Source: Catenovulum maritimum
Lineage (GTDB): Bacteria > Pseudomonadota > Gammaproteobacteria > Enterobacterales > Alteromonadaceae
Direction of reading: 5' to 3'
Length of the DNA: 64,000 bases
NCBI RefSeq assembly: GCF_001050375.1
Contig: NZ_KQ130491.1
Coordinates: 91,863 to 155,862, forward strand
Each line of letters opens with the position of its first letter. Position 1 is the stretch's first letter. The notes under the pieces are model-generated. The model did no database searches and was not told the origin of the DNA. It worked only from the letters and a program-made list of their open reading frames with translations. Of this stretch, positions 1 to 8,512 are shown piece by piece. The translations under genes were made by a program, and so were the position numbers.

Positions 1-296
1 ACCCAACGTTTGGCCTCCAATGACTCATCACGTTTAAACTGAATATAAGCCAATGAATCTAAGCGTGGCAGCTGCCAATTCGCGACTTTTTCGATATCAG
101 ATAACACTTGCTCGCTTGACGGAAAAGCTGGTTGCGCTTGCACATTTTCAGCTACTGCAGCTCCTCCCTGAGTTTTTTGGCTAATAGACGCGTTTTCTGC
201 CCCACAAGCTGACAGCAATAAGGCTGCAGAAAAACAAGTAAGTTTTGAATAAAACTGATATTTAGAGGTGAATTTTTTTAGACCAAAGGTGATCAC
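1..296 (-). CDS. GH105/GH88-like unsaturated glycuronyl hydrolase lipoprotein (N-terminal part)
   Basis: The reading frame runs off the left edge, so only about 98 N-terminal residues are visible. It starts at GTG (294-296) with a GGAG ribosome site 7 bases upstream; the nearby ATG is out of frame. A hydrophobic stretch ends in a lipobox (LLLSAC-G), so the product is probably an outer-membrane lipoprotein. After a low-complexity linker comes VLSDIEKVANWQL and, at the cut end, RW, which resembles the start of the GH105/GH88 alpha/alpha-barrel (KVADWQL...W.GA). These enzymes remove the unsaturated uronic acid that polysaccharide lyases leave on pectin or ulvan oligomers. The downstream neighbour on the same strand is a sulfatase, which fits a polysaccharide locus. 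The family call rests on a short segment and is tentative. Confidence 0.6.
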   Translation of the reverse strand, partial: MITFGLKKFTSKYQFYSKLTCFSAALLLSACGAENASISQKTQGGAAVAENVQAQPAFPSSEQVLSDIEKVANWQLPRLDSLAYIQFKRDESLEAKRW

Positions 297-540
297 AGGT
301 ATGCTCCATTCGTATTACTGTAATTAACGATAAGTTAACTCTTATAAGCCGTGCGCAACTGACCTAAACGCACAACACAAGTAAAAAAAATAAATTTCTA
401 GTTTTATGCAGAATAGGCTCAAAATTTGGATATTTGATACCAATCTTAGGAGATATTTTTAGCTTTTATACAAAATCACACTTTATTACCTGAAAAACTC
501 ACAAGAAATAATATTAGTAAGAGTTTGCAAAAAGTGGTTT

Positions 541-569
541 CATCAGTCGCTCGTGTAGCACGACTGATG
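541..569 (-). terminator. Hairpin downstream of the sulfatase gene
   Basis: A perfect 9-bp stem (CATCAGTCG at 541-549, CGACTGATG at 561-569) encloses an 11-base loop. It lies about 34 bases past the sulfatase stop codon in the 306-base gap before the GH105-like gene. No strong U-run follows on the minus strand, so termination is plausible but not certain. The rest of the gap (297-540) is AT-rich and holds no gene; it presumably carries the promoter of the GH105-like gene. Confidence 0.5.
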
Positions 570-602
570 CAAAGTTAAGGTATTGATTATTAAGCGTAGG
601 GG

Positions 603-2129
603 TTAATAATTTTTGGAATCAGCATTTACAAAGTTGGTTTTTTTATTGCCATCAAAAGCACGTTGTTTAACCGTATTATTACGCTCAGCTTCATATTGAT
701 CTATGTAAGCATCTGTTTTTTGTCTTAGCTGGTTTAAAATATTTTCATGTTGGGCAGAAGTCGCTAAGTTGGTTGCTTCATTGGGATCATTTTTTAAATC
801 ATAAAGTTGTTCATGTTTATCTCGGTAGTAACGAACATATTTCCAATCCTCGGTTCTTACCCCAACCGTTGGGGGTATTTTGAAGACTTTAGGCGAGAAT
901 AAATGCTCAAAAAAGAATTCGCTGCGCCATTCTGGTGTTTCACCTGCCATAATAGGTTTGAGAGATTTACCCTGATAACGCTTAGATAATTCGATACCTG
1001 CTAAATCTAAAATAGTCGGTGCAATGTCGATATTTAACGCAATTTCTTCCCGCACTTGTGCTTTGCGATTACGCGGATCAAAAATGATGAGTGGTACACG
1101 TAAATCTTCATCCCAACCAAACCATTTCCCAGCCAATTGACGGTTGTTTAATGAGTAACCATTATCACCGGTATAAATAATAATGGTGTTTTCAGCCATA
1201 CCGGCTTCAACTAACTTGTCGTAAAGCATACCAACACCGCGGTCTACCGCACTGACAGCACGATAATGACGCTTAACCATTTTTTGATACAAGGCTTGGG
1301 TTTTATAACGATACTGCCAGCGCTCTCGGCCAAGCGATGTTTTTAAAAAGTCAGGCAATACTTCAAAATCTGCTGCCGACGATAATGGCGCAGGTGGTAT
1401 AGTTATGTCGTTGTAATACTCGTCAAATTCAGCAGGGTAGTGGTATTGATCTACTTTATCTGGGTCAAGGGCATGGGGATTCCAAAAACTAACTGATAAC
1501 GACCAAGGCTGTCCACTACCTTTATTTTGCTCGATAAAGTCTTTGGCAAGCTCAACAAAGTGGTAGGTTTGTGGACGCTCAACACCCTTGTGGATGTCGG
1601 TTTTTTTCATTTTTGAACGTTTAAAATAGTCAAAACGCTGCTCGATATTGCCCGAGGTTTCAACACCAAATTTACCAACAAAGCCGGTTGTATAACCGTG
1701 TTGCTTTAATACCACAGGGTAGGTAATCGTCATATCTTCTTCAGATACAGGAGGACGGTGAAACGAATAATCGCTAGTGCGTTCGGTTAATCCAGTTAAA
1801 ATACTAGCGCGACTAGCACCACAAATAGGTGTAGTAACAAACGCCTTTTTGAAGAGCACGCCTTGATCGGCCAATTTATCTAGTGTTGGCGTTTTTACTA
1901 TTGGGTGGTATTTACCAATTAAGTCCCACCTATGATCATCAGCTAAAATAAATAAAATGTTTGGCCGTTGTTGTTCTTGCTGGTTCGATACTAGATTTTT
2001 AGTGTCTTTATCCGTTAACTGGCAGGCTGATGTTAGTACGCTGGCGGACAATAATAAACCTAGTTTTATCCTGTAGGATTTATGACTTTCTTTAAACTGA
2101 GTCGTTATTTTTGTAAAAATATTATCCAT
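603..2129 (-). CDS. Type I sulfatase (formylglycine-dependent), lipoprotein
   Basis: 508 residues. The N terminus has a basic region, a hydrophobic segment and a lipobox (LTSAC, Cys36), so the enzyme is probably a lipoprotein. The core begins at PNILFILADDHR (metal-binding Asp64/65). The sulfatase signature CGASR (Cys103) is followed by ASILTGL; this Cys would be converted to formylglycine by a maturase not encoded in the window. A later TGDNGYSL motif supplies further metal ligands. The family (S1) hydrolyses sulfate esters of polysaccharides; the substrate cannot be read from sequence. The ATG has AAGGG upstream. The gene is last in a tight operon with cytochrome b561 (8 bases upstream) and planctomycete-type cytochromes, which points to a sulfated algal glycan. 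Family call is firm, substrate inferred. Confidence 0.9.
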   Translation of the reverse strand: MDNIFTKITTQFKESHKSYRIKLGLLLSASVLTSACQLTDKDTKNLVSNQQEQQRPNILFILADDHRWDLIGKYHPIVKTPTLDKLADQGVLFKKAFVTTPICGASRASILTGLTERTSDYSFHRPPVSEEDMTITYPVVLKQHGYTTGFVGKFGVETSGNIEQRFDYFKRSKMKKTDIHKGVERPQTYHFVELAKDFIEQNKGSGQPWSLSVSFWNPHALDPDKVDQYHYPAEFDEYYNDITIPPAPLSSAADFEVLPDFLKTSLGRERWQYRYKTQALYQKMVKRHYRAVSAVDRGVGMLYDKLVEAGMAENTIIIYTGDNGYSLNNRQLAGKWFGWDEDLRVPLIIFDPRNRKAQVREEIALNIDIAPTILDLAGIELSKRYQGKSLKPIMAGETPEWRSEFFFEHLFSPKVFKIPPTVGVRTEDWKYVRYYRDKHEQLYDLKNDPNEATNLATSAQHENILNQLRQKTDAYIDQYEAERNNTVKQRAFDGNKKTNFVNADSKNY

Positions 2130-2137
2130 TTTAACCC

Positions 2138-2785
2138 TTATTTAAATAACCAATATGAAAAAACGCCCGCAATTAACATAAAAATAATGCCTAAGCTAAA
2201 AGGGGCAAAATACAGTGGTGTATCTGGCGTTTTTGTCAGCTGTTTTTTACCCGTTAATAGGGTTTTTATTAAGTTGTCTTTTTTCACCAATACATAAAAA
2301 AATACCGCGACTAAGTGCAGCCAAATAATCGCTAATAAAATGTCAAAGTTAATGCCATGTAATTGGGTAAGCGTGTCTGACATATCTTTTGAAACATAAT
2401 CTGAAAGGGCGCCACTAAAGCCTAAATCGTTATTGCTAAACAGTCCTGAAATCACTTGAAAACCAATCACCAAGATCATGATGATAATCATCCAGCCACC
2501 AGCGGGGTTATGACCAACTTCGTGATGTACTTGTAAGCGTAATGACTGTTTTAAATAACGAAATGCAACAATCGGATGGACGATAAAGTGCTTAAAACGA
2601 GCTGTACTTGAACCGAACAAGCCCCAACACACCCTAAATACCAATAGGGCAATTAAGCAATGACCAAAAATTTCGTGTAAATCTATTAGTCTGTTTTCAA
2701 TGGTGTACCAAGCAGCGAAAATGTTTAAAACAAGTGCCCAGTGAAAAAATCGTGTTGCTCCGTCCCAAATTTTTACTTTTTTCAT
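2138..2785 (-). CDS. Cytochrome b561-family membrane protein
   Basis: 215 residues with about five hydrophobic segments (near 12-30, 40-58, 97-117, 146-168 and 194-214). It opens with KIWDGATRFFHW, typical of the bacterial b561/hydrogenase b-subunit family. Candidate haem ligands are His15, His37 or His42, His143 and His157. Such proteins bind two b haems in the inner membrane and pass electrons between quinol and periplasmic c-type cytochromes. It lies between a PSCyt1-LRR gene (5 bases upstream) and the sulfatase (8 bases downstream), so it is the likely membrane electron link for module A. The ATG has AAGG upstream. Family is well supported; the partner assignment is inferred from the operon. 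Confidence 0.85.
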   Translation of the reverse strand: MKKVKIWDGATRFFHWALVLNIFAAWYTIENRLIDLHEIFGHCLIALLVFRVCWGLFGSSTARFKHFIVHPIVAFRYLKQSLRLQVHHEVGHNPAGGWMIIIMILVIGFQVISGLFSNNDLGFSGALSDYVSKDMSDTLTQLHGINFDILLAIIWLHLVAVFFYVLVKKDNLIKTLLTGKKQLTKTPDTPLYFAPFSLGIIFMLIAGVFSYWLFK

Positions 2786-2790
2786 ATCAC

Positions 2791-3738
2791 TTAACCTTGT
2801 TTTACTTTTATAAGTTCGATTGCTTGCTGAGAAAATAGCATTGCAAGATTTTCATCGACTAATGCTTCATCAAGCACAAGCGTTTTCAGTGCTGGAAGCT
2901 TTGCAAGTTGACTGATTTTTGATTGGCTAATATGAGTACCTTGTATTTGCAGCTTGGTTAAATTTTTCATAGCTAAAACCTGTTCGATAGCAGCATCAGA
3001 TATTTGGCTATTGGCTAAATTGGCTTCGATTAATACCGGCGCTAGGGCTTGGCTAAAGTGGGTGAGCATTTGATCATCAAAATGGTTTTTCATTGCGAAA
3101 GCATCGAGCACTAATAAATGTGAGGTACGCGCTTGATAGTGCAATACATGAGGATATTGTGTTTGTAATTCTGCTACCTGTTTTTTATAGGCTAAGCGTT
3201 TTTCTTCGATTTTTTGCCAGTCAATATCATAAAATTTAATCACTTTTGCTTTTGCTGGCGCTTCAGGAAAATCATCTTCGGTTAAGTTTCCTGAGCCACC
3301 TTTTGATAACCATAACTCAATTAAGGCTAATTCATCTTCGGTATGACGCTCTCGACCAAATGGCGGCATCGCCATGCGATCTGTTGCCGGTAACTTCATG
3401 CGTTCAAGTAATAAATTATTTTCAGCGAGTGTTAAATCAGCACCACTTTTACCGGAAAAGGTTAACTGGCGAAAACTGTCTAAACGCAATTGTCCTTTTG
3501 CTTTATTGTCATCGTGACAAGCGGCACAATATTTTTCCATAATAGGATCAATGCGGCTATTGTAAAAAGAGTCTTGCTTAGCCACTAATACAGGGCTTAA
3601 GCCTAATTGCTCTTTGATGCTTTGTACCCAAGCCGGTTTACTTTGAATATATAAGTAAAGCCAAATTAAGCTTAATAAAGCTACCAGCCAAAAATAGCTT
3701 TTAGCGCTGAGCTTTTGTTCAGGCGTTTTGAAATTCAT
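2791..3738 (-). CDS. PSCyt1 (planctomycete-type cytochrome c) protein with LRR-like C terminus
   Basis: 315 residues. A single N-terminal hydrophobic segment (about 14-31) with no clear cleavage site suggests a membrane anchor. A c-haem motif CAACH (71-75) is followed by the PSCyt1 pattern KGQLRLDS and MAMPPFGRERHTEDELALIELWLSKGG. The C terminus has degenerate leucine-rich repeats (LTKLQIQGTHIS, LPALKTLVLDEALV). The layout matches the module B protein at 14216-15184, so the two are paralogues with an unknown partner-binding role for the repeats. It is 17 bases downstream of the DUF1501 gene and 5 upstream of cytochrome b561. Domain call is good; function is inferred as electron transfer. Confidence 0.85.
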   Translation of the reverse strand: MNFKTPEQKLSAKSYFWLVALLSLIWLYLYIQSKPAWVQSIKEQLGLSPVLVAKQDSFYNSRIDPIMEKYCAACHDDNKAKGQLRLDSFRQLTFSGKSGADLTLAENNLLLERMKLPATDRMAMPPFGRERHTEDELALIELWLSKGGSGNLTEDDFPEAPAKAKVIKFYDIDWQKIEEKRLAYKKQVAELQTQYPHVLHYQARTSHLLVLDAFAMKNHFDDQMLTHFSQALAPVLIEANLANSQISDAAIEQVLAMKNLTKLQIQGTHISQSKISQLAKLPALKTLVLDEALVDENLAMLFSQQAIELIKVKQG

Positions 3739-3755
3739 CTTTGTTTTAAACCTCT

Positions 3756-5288
3756 TTACGCCAAAATCTGGGAAATAATTTGAGGATGTTCAACCCCAGT
3801 TAATCGCTGATTTAATCCTTGGAAGCGATAATTTAAATCGTAATGATTAAAGCCCAGTAAATATAAAATGGTGGCGTGTAAGTCGGCTATTTCAACTTTG
3901 TCGTTAACCACTTCATAACCAAGTTCGTCAGTTTCTCCATGAGTGTATCCACCTTTTACGCCGCCTCCTGCCATCCACATGGTAAAGGCATCTGTGTGAT
4001 GATCTCGGCCGGCAAAAAGCATGTCTTGTCCGGCTCTGTTTTCGCGCATTGGTGTGCGACCAAATTCGCCGCCCCAAATAACTAAAGTATCTTCGAGCAT
4101 GCCGCGCTGTTTTAAATCTTCTAATAAGGCAGCCATTGGGCGATCAATATCTTTACACTTATTACGTATGCCAAGGTCAACTGAACCGGCTTCTCCTACG
4201 CCATGATGATCCCAAGCATAATCAAATAATTGAATGTAACGCACGCCCCGTTCAGCCAGTCTTCTGGCGATAACACAGTTGTTGGCAAAACTTGCTTTAC
4301 CAACTTCAGCACCGTAATTTTCTAATGTGGTTTCTGATTCTTTGCTAATGTCGAAGGCATCAGATGCTTCTAGTTGCATGCGGTACGCCATTTCATATTG
4401 CGAAGTCCGCGTCAGGGTTTCTGGATCACCAACTGTGTTATAACTTTGCTGATTAAGATCGGCAATGGCATCAAGAATGCGGCGACGAAGCGGTCGGCTT
4501 ACTTCTTTTGGATTACTTAAATAAAGCACGGGATCGCCTTGTTTTCGGCATTCCACCCCTTGGTAAACACTTGGTAAAAAGCCAGAACCCCAAAGCTGTT
4601 TACCGCCATCTGGGGCATTTTTACCTGAGGTTAGCGCGATAAATCCGGGTAAGTTTTGGTTCATTGTACCTAATGCATAGGTGGCCCAAGCGCCAATAGA
4701 TGGTTTGCCGGATAAAGCTGAACCTGTATGCATTAACACTTGCGCGGGAGCATGGTTAAACTGATCGGTTTTCATCGATTTTATGAAACAAATATCATCA
4801 GCATGTTTGGCTAAATGCGGTAATCTGTCTGATATCCAAGCACCTGATTGACCATGTTGTTTAAATGGAAATTGCGGGCCTAATAACTTAGGTGTGCCGG
4901 AAATAAACGCAAATTGTTTACCTTCTAAAAACGATTGTGGTGTGTCTCTACCATCATATTTTTCTAATTCCGGTTTATAGTCAAACATCTCTAATTGACT
5001 CGGGCCGCCCACCATATGCATATAGATAACCCGTTTTGCTTTCGCGGCATATTGGGGTGGCAGGGGAGATAAAGGAGCATCCATAGGACGGGTGAAGTCT
5101 AAGGTTTGCCCAGCCGCCGTTGCTTGATTGGCAAACATAGAGCCTAAAGCGGCACCGCCAAGCATATAACCTGATTTCTTCAGAAAATCTCGACGTTTTA
5201 ATTGCGCCATTTCCTGTTGCAATATTTTATCAATTTGAGCGCTTCGAGTGCTTGCAGATTGAACATTAGAATTAAATAAATTTTTCAT
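3756..5288 (-). CDS. DUF1501 family protein, Tat-exported
   Basis: 510 residues. A twin-arginine signal (KRRDFLKKS, Arg32-Arg33) followed by a hydrophobic run and AxA-like cleavage near residue 59 predicts folded export to the periplasm. The body carries DUF1501 hallmarks: VIYMHMVGGPSQLEMFD, CVIARRLAERGVRYIQL, WDHHG and VIWGGEFGRTP, then GRDHH. DUF1501 (PF07394) is placed in the alkaline phosphatase/sulfatase fold group, but no activity is established for it. In planctomycetes it is usually encoded next to PSD1/PSCyt proteins, as here: only 4 bases separate it from the upstream PSD1 gene. The N terminus (about 30 residues before the RR) is longer than in the module B paralogue. Confidence 0.9.
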   Translation of the reverse strand: MKNLFNSNVQSASTRSAQIDKILQQEMAQLKRRDFLKKSGYMLGGAALGSMFANQATAAGQTLDFTRPMDAPLSPLPPQYAAKAKRVIYMHMVGGPSQLEMFDYKPELEKYDGRDTPQSFLEGKQFAFISGTPKLLGPQFPFKQHGQSGAWISDRLPHLAKHADDICFIKSMKTDQFNHAPAQVLMHTGSALSGKPSIGAWATYALGTMNQNLPGFIALTSGKNAPDGGKQLWGSGFLPSVYQGVECRKQGDPVLYLSNPKEVSRPLRRRILDAIADLNQQSYNTVGDPETLTRTSQYEMAYRMQLEASDAFDISKESETTLENYGAEVGKASFANNCVIARRLAERGVRYIQLFDYAWDHHGVGEAGSVDLGIRNKCKDIDRPMAALLEDLKQRGMLEDTLVIWGGEFGRTPMRENRAGQDMLFAGRDHHTDAFTMWMAGGGVKGGYTHGETDELGYEVVNDKVEIADLHATILYLLGFNHYDLNYRFQGLNQRLTGVEHPQIISQILA

Positions 5289-5292
5289 GATC

Positions 5293-8200
5293 TTACCTTG
5301 TTAATGCATCGTCGAGATTGAGTAAAATTGAGCCCATTGCCGTCCAGGTTGATGCTTGTGCATCATCACCCGATAGCCCATCAAGTTGAATTTGTTCTGA
5401 TACTTTTTGCAGGGCAAATGTTAGGCTCTGTACTTCTTTTTCTTTTGGTAAGCGAGAGACAACACGTTTAAAGCCAAAGCGAATTGCTTGTTTATCATCA
5501 CTTGTTTTGGCTTGGGTCATCATCAGTTTACCGAGTGCTTGTGCAGCCTCGTGATAAACCGGATCATTTAAGGTCACTAAAGCTTGTAACGGCGTGTTGG
5601 TGGGTAAACGGCGCTGGTGGCTAATTTCACGTGTTTCCATATCAAAGGTTAAAAAGCTTGGATACATAAAGGCACGTTTAACAAAGGTATAAATTGCGCG
5701 GCGATAGCGATTTTCATCGGTGGCATCTTCCCACCAATGTAGCCAACGACCTTTATGCCCCCAAATACCTTCTGGTTGTGGTGGCATAACCGGCACACCG
5801 CCAATTTTATTAACGATTAAGTCACTGGCAACTAAAGCTTGGTCGCGAACCATTTCTGCTGACAAACGTTGTCTTGGCCCACGTGAAAACCATTTATTTA
5901 ATGGGTCGAGTTCGTAGCGTTCAGCCTGAACGGTAGCGTCTTGTTGATAGGCATGGCTCATTACCATGAGTTTTAAAATGGCTTTTGTATCCCATTTAAA
6001 ATCGTTTTGAAATTTAAGGGCTAGCCAATCTAAAAGCTCAGGATGATTCGGTAAACTGCCCGCGCCACCAAAATCTTCTAAGGTTTCAACAAGGCCAATA
6101 CCAAATAATCTGTGCCATAAACGATTGATCGCAACGCGAGCGGTTAAAGGTTGCTCTGGTTTAAAAAACCATTGTGCTAAGCCCAAGCGATTTTGTTGTT
6201 GGTTAAATTCAGGAAATATCGCTGGCGTATTTGGCGTTAATAAATCGCCGACTTTATTGGTCATATTGCCGCGGTCAAATTTAGCAATAGCACGCTTATC
6301 CCAGTCGTCTTGCTCTAACATTACTGGCATGAGGTAACCGTCGATAGCCTTAAGTTGTTTTTTTAACTTGCCATATTCCTCAATATTGGCGGTGCGGTTA
6401 TCGCTGTTTGCATATTGTGACCAGCCATCAAAATTGGTTGTTTCTATACGTACGCGGTGCAAGCGAGTTTGTAAGCTATCAACGCGAATGCCTTTTTGCA
6501 TTTGTTCAACTTCTACTTCGATTTTTTCACCTGGTTTAAGCGTCAGTGGCTCAGCTAATACAGCAACACTCCAACGAGGTAAATAGAGTCGATGAGCAAA
6601 CCAACCGACACCTTTACCTGTTTCTAAGCCGCTATCTTCTTTGTTATTGAGTTCACTTAGCTTACTTCGCGCGGATAATTGATTATCCATCACTTCGGTG
6701 CTGTTCGACATGTGAGTTTTAATGGTAAGTTGTTGTTTGCTGCCGTCAGGTGTGACTAGATAAAATTTTACGTCGTCGGCCTGAAAATGAGGCTCAGGTG
6801 TATGACGAGCTTTTTCTGGGTTTTGTGGTATCGCATTTAAACGGATCGCGGAAATAGATTTTTCTTGCTGAGCTGCCGCACTTATAAAGTGATAATAAAG
6901 GCGTAATTCATATTTTCCGGCATCGAAATATTCGCCATTTACAGTTTTAAATGTTCTGATTTTTTGATTGTTATCTGCCAGTTCTTTTAATCGCGCATTA
7001 CCTACTTTAATTAAGGTTAAATGATATTTGCTTGGCGGTTTGCCTTCTTCAACTAACTTGGCATTAGAGTCTTCCATTTTTTTAACAAAAGCGGCTAAAC
7101 CTCGGTATTCATCACCTAGAGCACTTTCAATAGTAAGTTGTTGCCAAGGAGATGACTGCTCAGTTTGTTTCGATAACTCAACCGCTTGCTTGGCTTCATG
7201 TTCGCGTATTTTGGTAAGCTGTTCTTGTAGTTCAAATGCGAGTTGCTTCTCATCGTCTTTTTTTGCGTATTTATATAAGGGATCATATTCGCGGTAATCA
7301 GCGTCTTTACTGGTATTAAAGAAGTCAAGTGATGCATAATATTCATGGTGTTCAATTGGGTCGTAAGGATGGGAATGACACTGCACGCAATTCATGGTCA
7401 TGGCATTGAGTACTGACCAAGTGGTGGCATTTCGGTCCATGACAGCGACCATACGAAATTCTTCATCATCAGTTCCTCCTTCACTATTAGTTGGGGTTTG
7501 ACGATGAAATCCGGTGGCGAGAATATTTTTTAAACTGCGATTTGGCATTAAATCACCACCGAGTTGTTCGATCATAAATTGATCATAAGGCTGGTTCGCA
7601 TTCAGGGCTTCAATCACCCATTGTTTATAAGGCCAGCTGTCACGCTCTTCATCGCGGGTATAACCATGGCTATCGGCGTATCGAGATAAGTCCATCCACA
7701 TGGCTGCCCAGCGCTCGCCATAACGGGGGGACGCGAGTAAACGGTCAACTTGTTTTTCATAAGCATTCGCACTGTTATCCGCTAAAAAGTCATCAATTTC
7801 TTGCGGTGTTGGTGGTAAGCCAGTTAAATCAAATGATAAGCGACGTAATAAGGTCTGTTTGTTTGCTATTGGCATTAATGACAAACCATTAGCGGCTAAG
7901 TTAGCCTCCAAAAAAGCGTCAATGTCATTATTGATGACTTGTTTATTTTCAACCTCTGGCACCGTTTGTGGGCTCGGGGGAATAAACGCCCAATGTTCTT
8001 GCCAGTTTGCGCCTTGTGCTATCCAATCTCGTAAAAGTTGAATTTCATGATCCGGTAATTTAGCGCCTTTATAAGGCATACGAATGTTCGGGTCGTCAGA
8101 TTCAACACGGGCGATTAATTCTGAAGCATCAGGATCACCCGGTACTATGGTTAACCTGCCAGAGTGACCACGGCCAAGGGCTTCTTCTCGATATATAAAA

Positions 8201-8400
8201 GAAACATTGGCTTGTTTACTGACCCCGCCATGGCAACCTGTACAGCTTTTATTAAGAATAGGGCGAATGTCGTGGTTGAATGAGATCAACTTACTGGTTT
8301 GTTTCTCTTGCTGTTGTTCGCAAGCCGATAATAAGCTGGTGATTGCAATCAAACAAAAAGCTAACTTAAATGACGATGCCTTTGTATTTTTTATAATCAT
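5293..8400 (-). CDS. PSCyt1-PSCyt2(DUF1549)-PSD1(DUF1553) haem lipoprotein
   Basis: 1035 residues, first gene of the module A operon. The lipobox LLSAC (Cys27) predicts a lipoprotein. The PSCyt1 domain holds a c-haem site CTGCH (53-57). DUF1549/PSCyt2 follows (about 155-370; LLRRLSFDLTGLPPTP, RYGERWAAMWMDLSRYADS) and contains a second CxxCH (CVQCH, 338-342). The C-terminal PSD1/DUF1553 region (about 740-1010) has ARVAINRLWHRLFGIGLVET and TNTPLQALVTLNDPVY. A roughly 370-residue insert separates the two blocks. These are characteristic planctomycete domains of unknown reaction; two haems imply a redox role. Transcription probably starts in the 112-base gap to the beta-propeller gene, which also contains a long hairpin. 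Confidence 0.9.
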   Translation of the reverse strand: MIIKNTKASSFKLAFCLIAITSLLSACEQQQEKQTSKLISFNHDIRPILNKSCTGCHGGVSKQANVSFIYREEALGRGHSGRLTIVPGDPDASELIARVESDDPNIRMPYKGAKLPDHEIQLLRDWIAQGANWQEHWAFIPPSPQTVPEVENKQVINNDIDAFLEANLAANGLSLMPIANKQTLLRRLSFDLTGLPPTPQEIDDFLADNSANAYEKQVDRLLASPRYGERWAAMWMDLSRYADSHGYTRDEERDSWPYKQWVIEALNANQPYDQFMIEQLGGDLMPNRSLKNILATGFHRQTPTNSEGGTDDEEFRMVAVMDRNATTWSVLNAMTMNCVQCHSHPYDPIEHHEYYASLDFFNTSKDADYREYDPLYKYAKKDDEKQLAFELQEQLTKIREHEAKQAVELSKQTEQSSPWQQLTIESALGDEYRGLAAFVKKMEDSNAKLVEEGKPPSKYHLTLIKVGNARLKELADNNQKIRTFKTVNGEYFDAGKYELRLYYHFISAAAQQEKSISAIRLNAIPQNPEKARHTPEPHFQADDVKFYLVTPDGSKQQLTIKTHMSNSTEVMDNQLSARSKLSELNNKEDSGLETGKGVGWFAHRLYLPRWSVAVLAEPLTLKPGEKIEVEVEQMQKGIRVDSLQTRLHRVRIETTNFDGWSQYANSDNRTANIEEYGKLKKQLKAIDGYLMPVMLEQDDWDKRAIAKFDRGNMTNKVGDLLTPNTPAIFPEFNQQQNRLGLAQWFFKPEQPLTARVAINRLWHRLFGIGLVETLEDFGGAGSLPNHPELLDWLALKFQNDFKWDTKAILKLMVMSHAYQQDATVQAERYELDPLNKWFSRGPRQRLSAEMVRDQALVASDLIVNKIGGVPVMPPQPEGIWGHKGRWLHWWEDATDENRYRRAIYTFVKRAFMYPSFLTFDMETREISHQRRLPTNTPLQALVTLNDPVYHEAAQALGKLMMTQAKTSDDKQAIRFGFKRVVSRLPKEKEVQSLTFALQKVSEQIQLDGLSGDDAQASTWTAMGSILLNLDDALTR

Positions 8401-8447
8401 TAGGTGTACCAGAAACTAACAGGTTATTTTGTTAATAGATTAATATT

Positions 8448-8496
8448 AAGCACTTATCTCTATGTATTTTCTATTTGTGCCTTGAGATAAGTGCTT
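8448..8496 (-). terminator. Perfect 13-bp inverted repeat between the NHL gene and the module A operon
   Basis: AAGCACTTATCTC (8448-8460) pairs exactly with GAGATAAGTGCTT (8484-8496) around a 23-base loop. It lies just after the beta-propeller stop and about 50 bases before the PSD1 start. The flank after the stem on the minus strand is only weakly U-rich, so it may be a terminator for the upstream gene or a processing or attenuation structure that sets relative expression. Confidence 0.5.
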
Positions 8497-8512
8497 GTAT
8501 TCAAACTGTCGT

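Noticed and set aside
7028..7355. Open frames on both strands inside the module A PSD1 gene
   Set aside because: They lie wholly within the large haem lipoprotein gene in other frames and have low-complexity Ser-rich or Lys-rich products.
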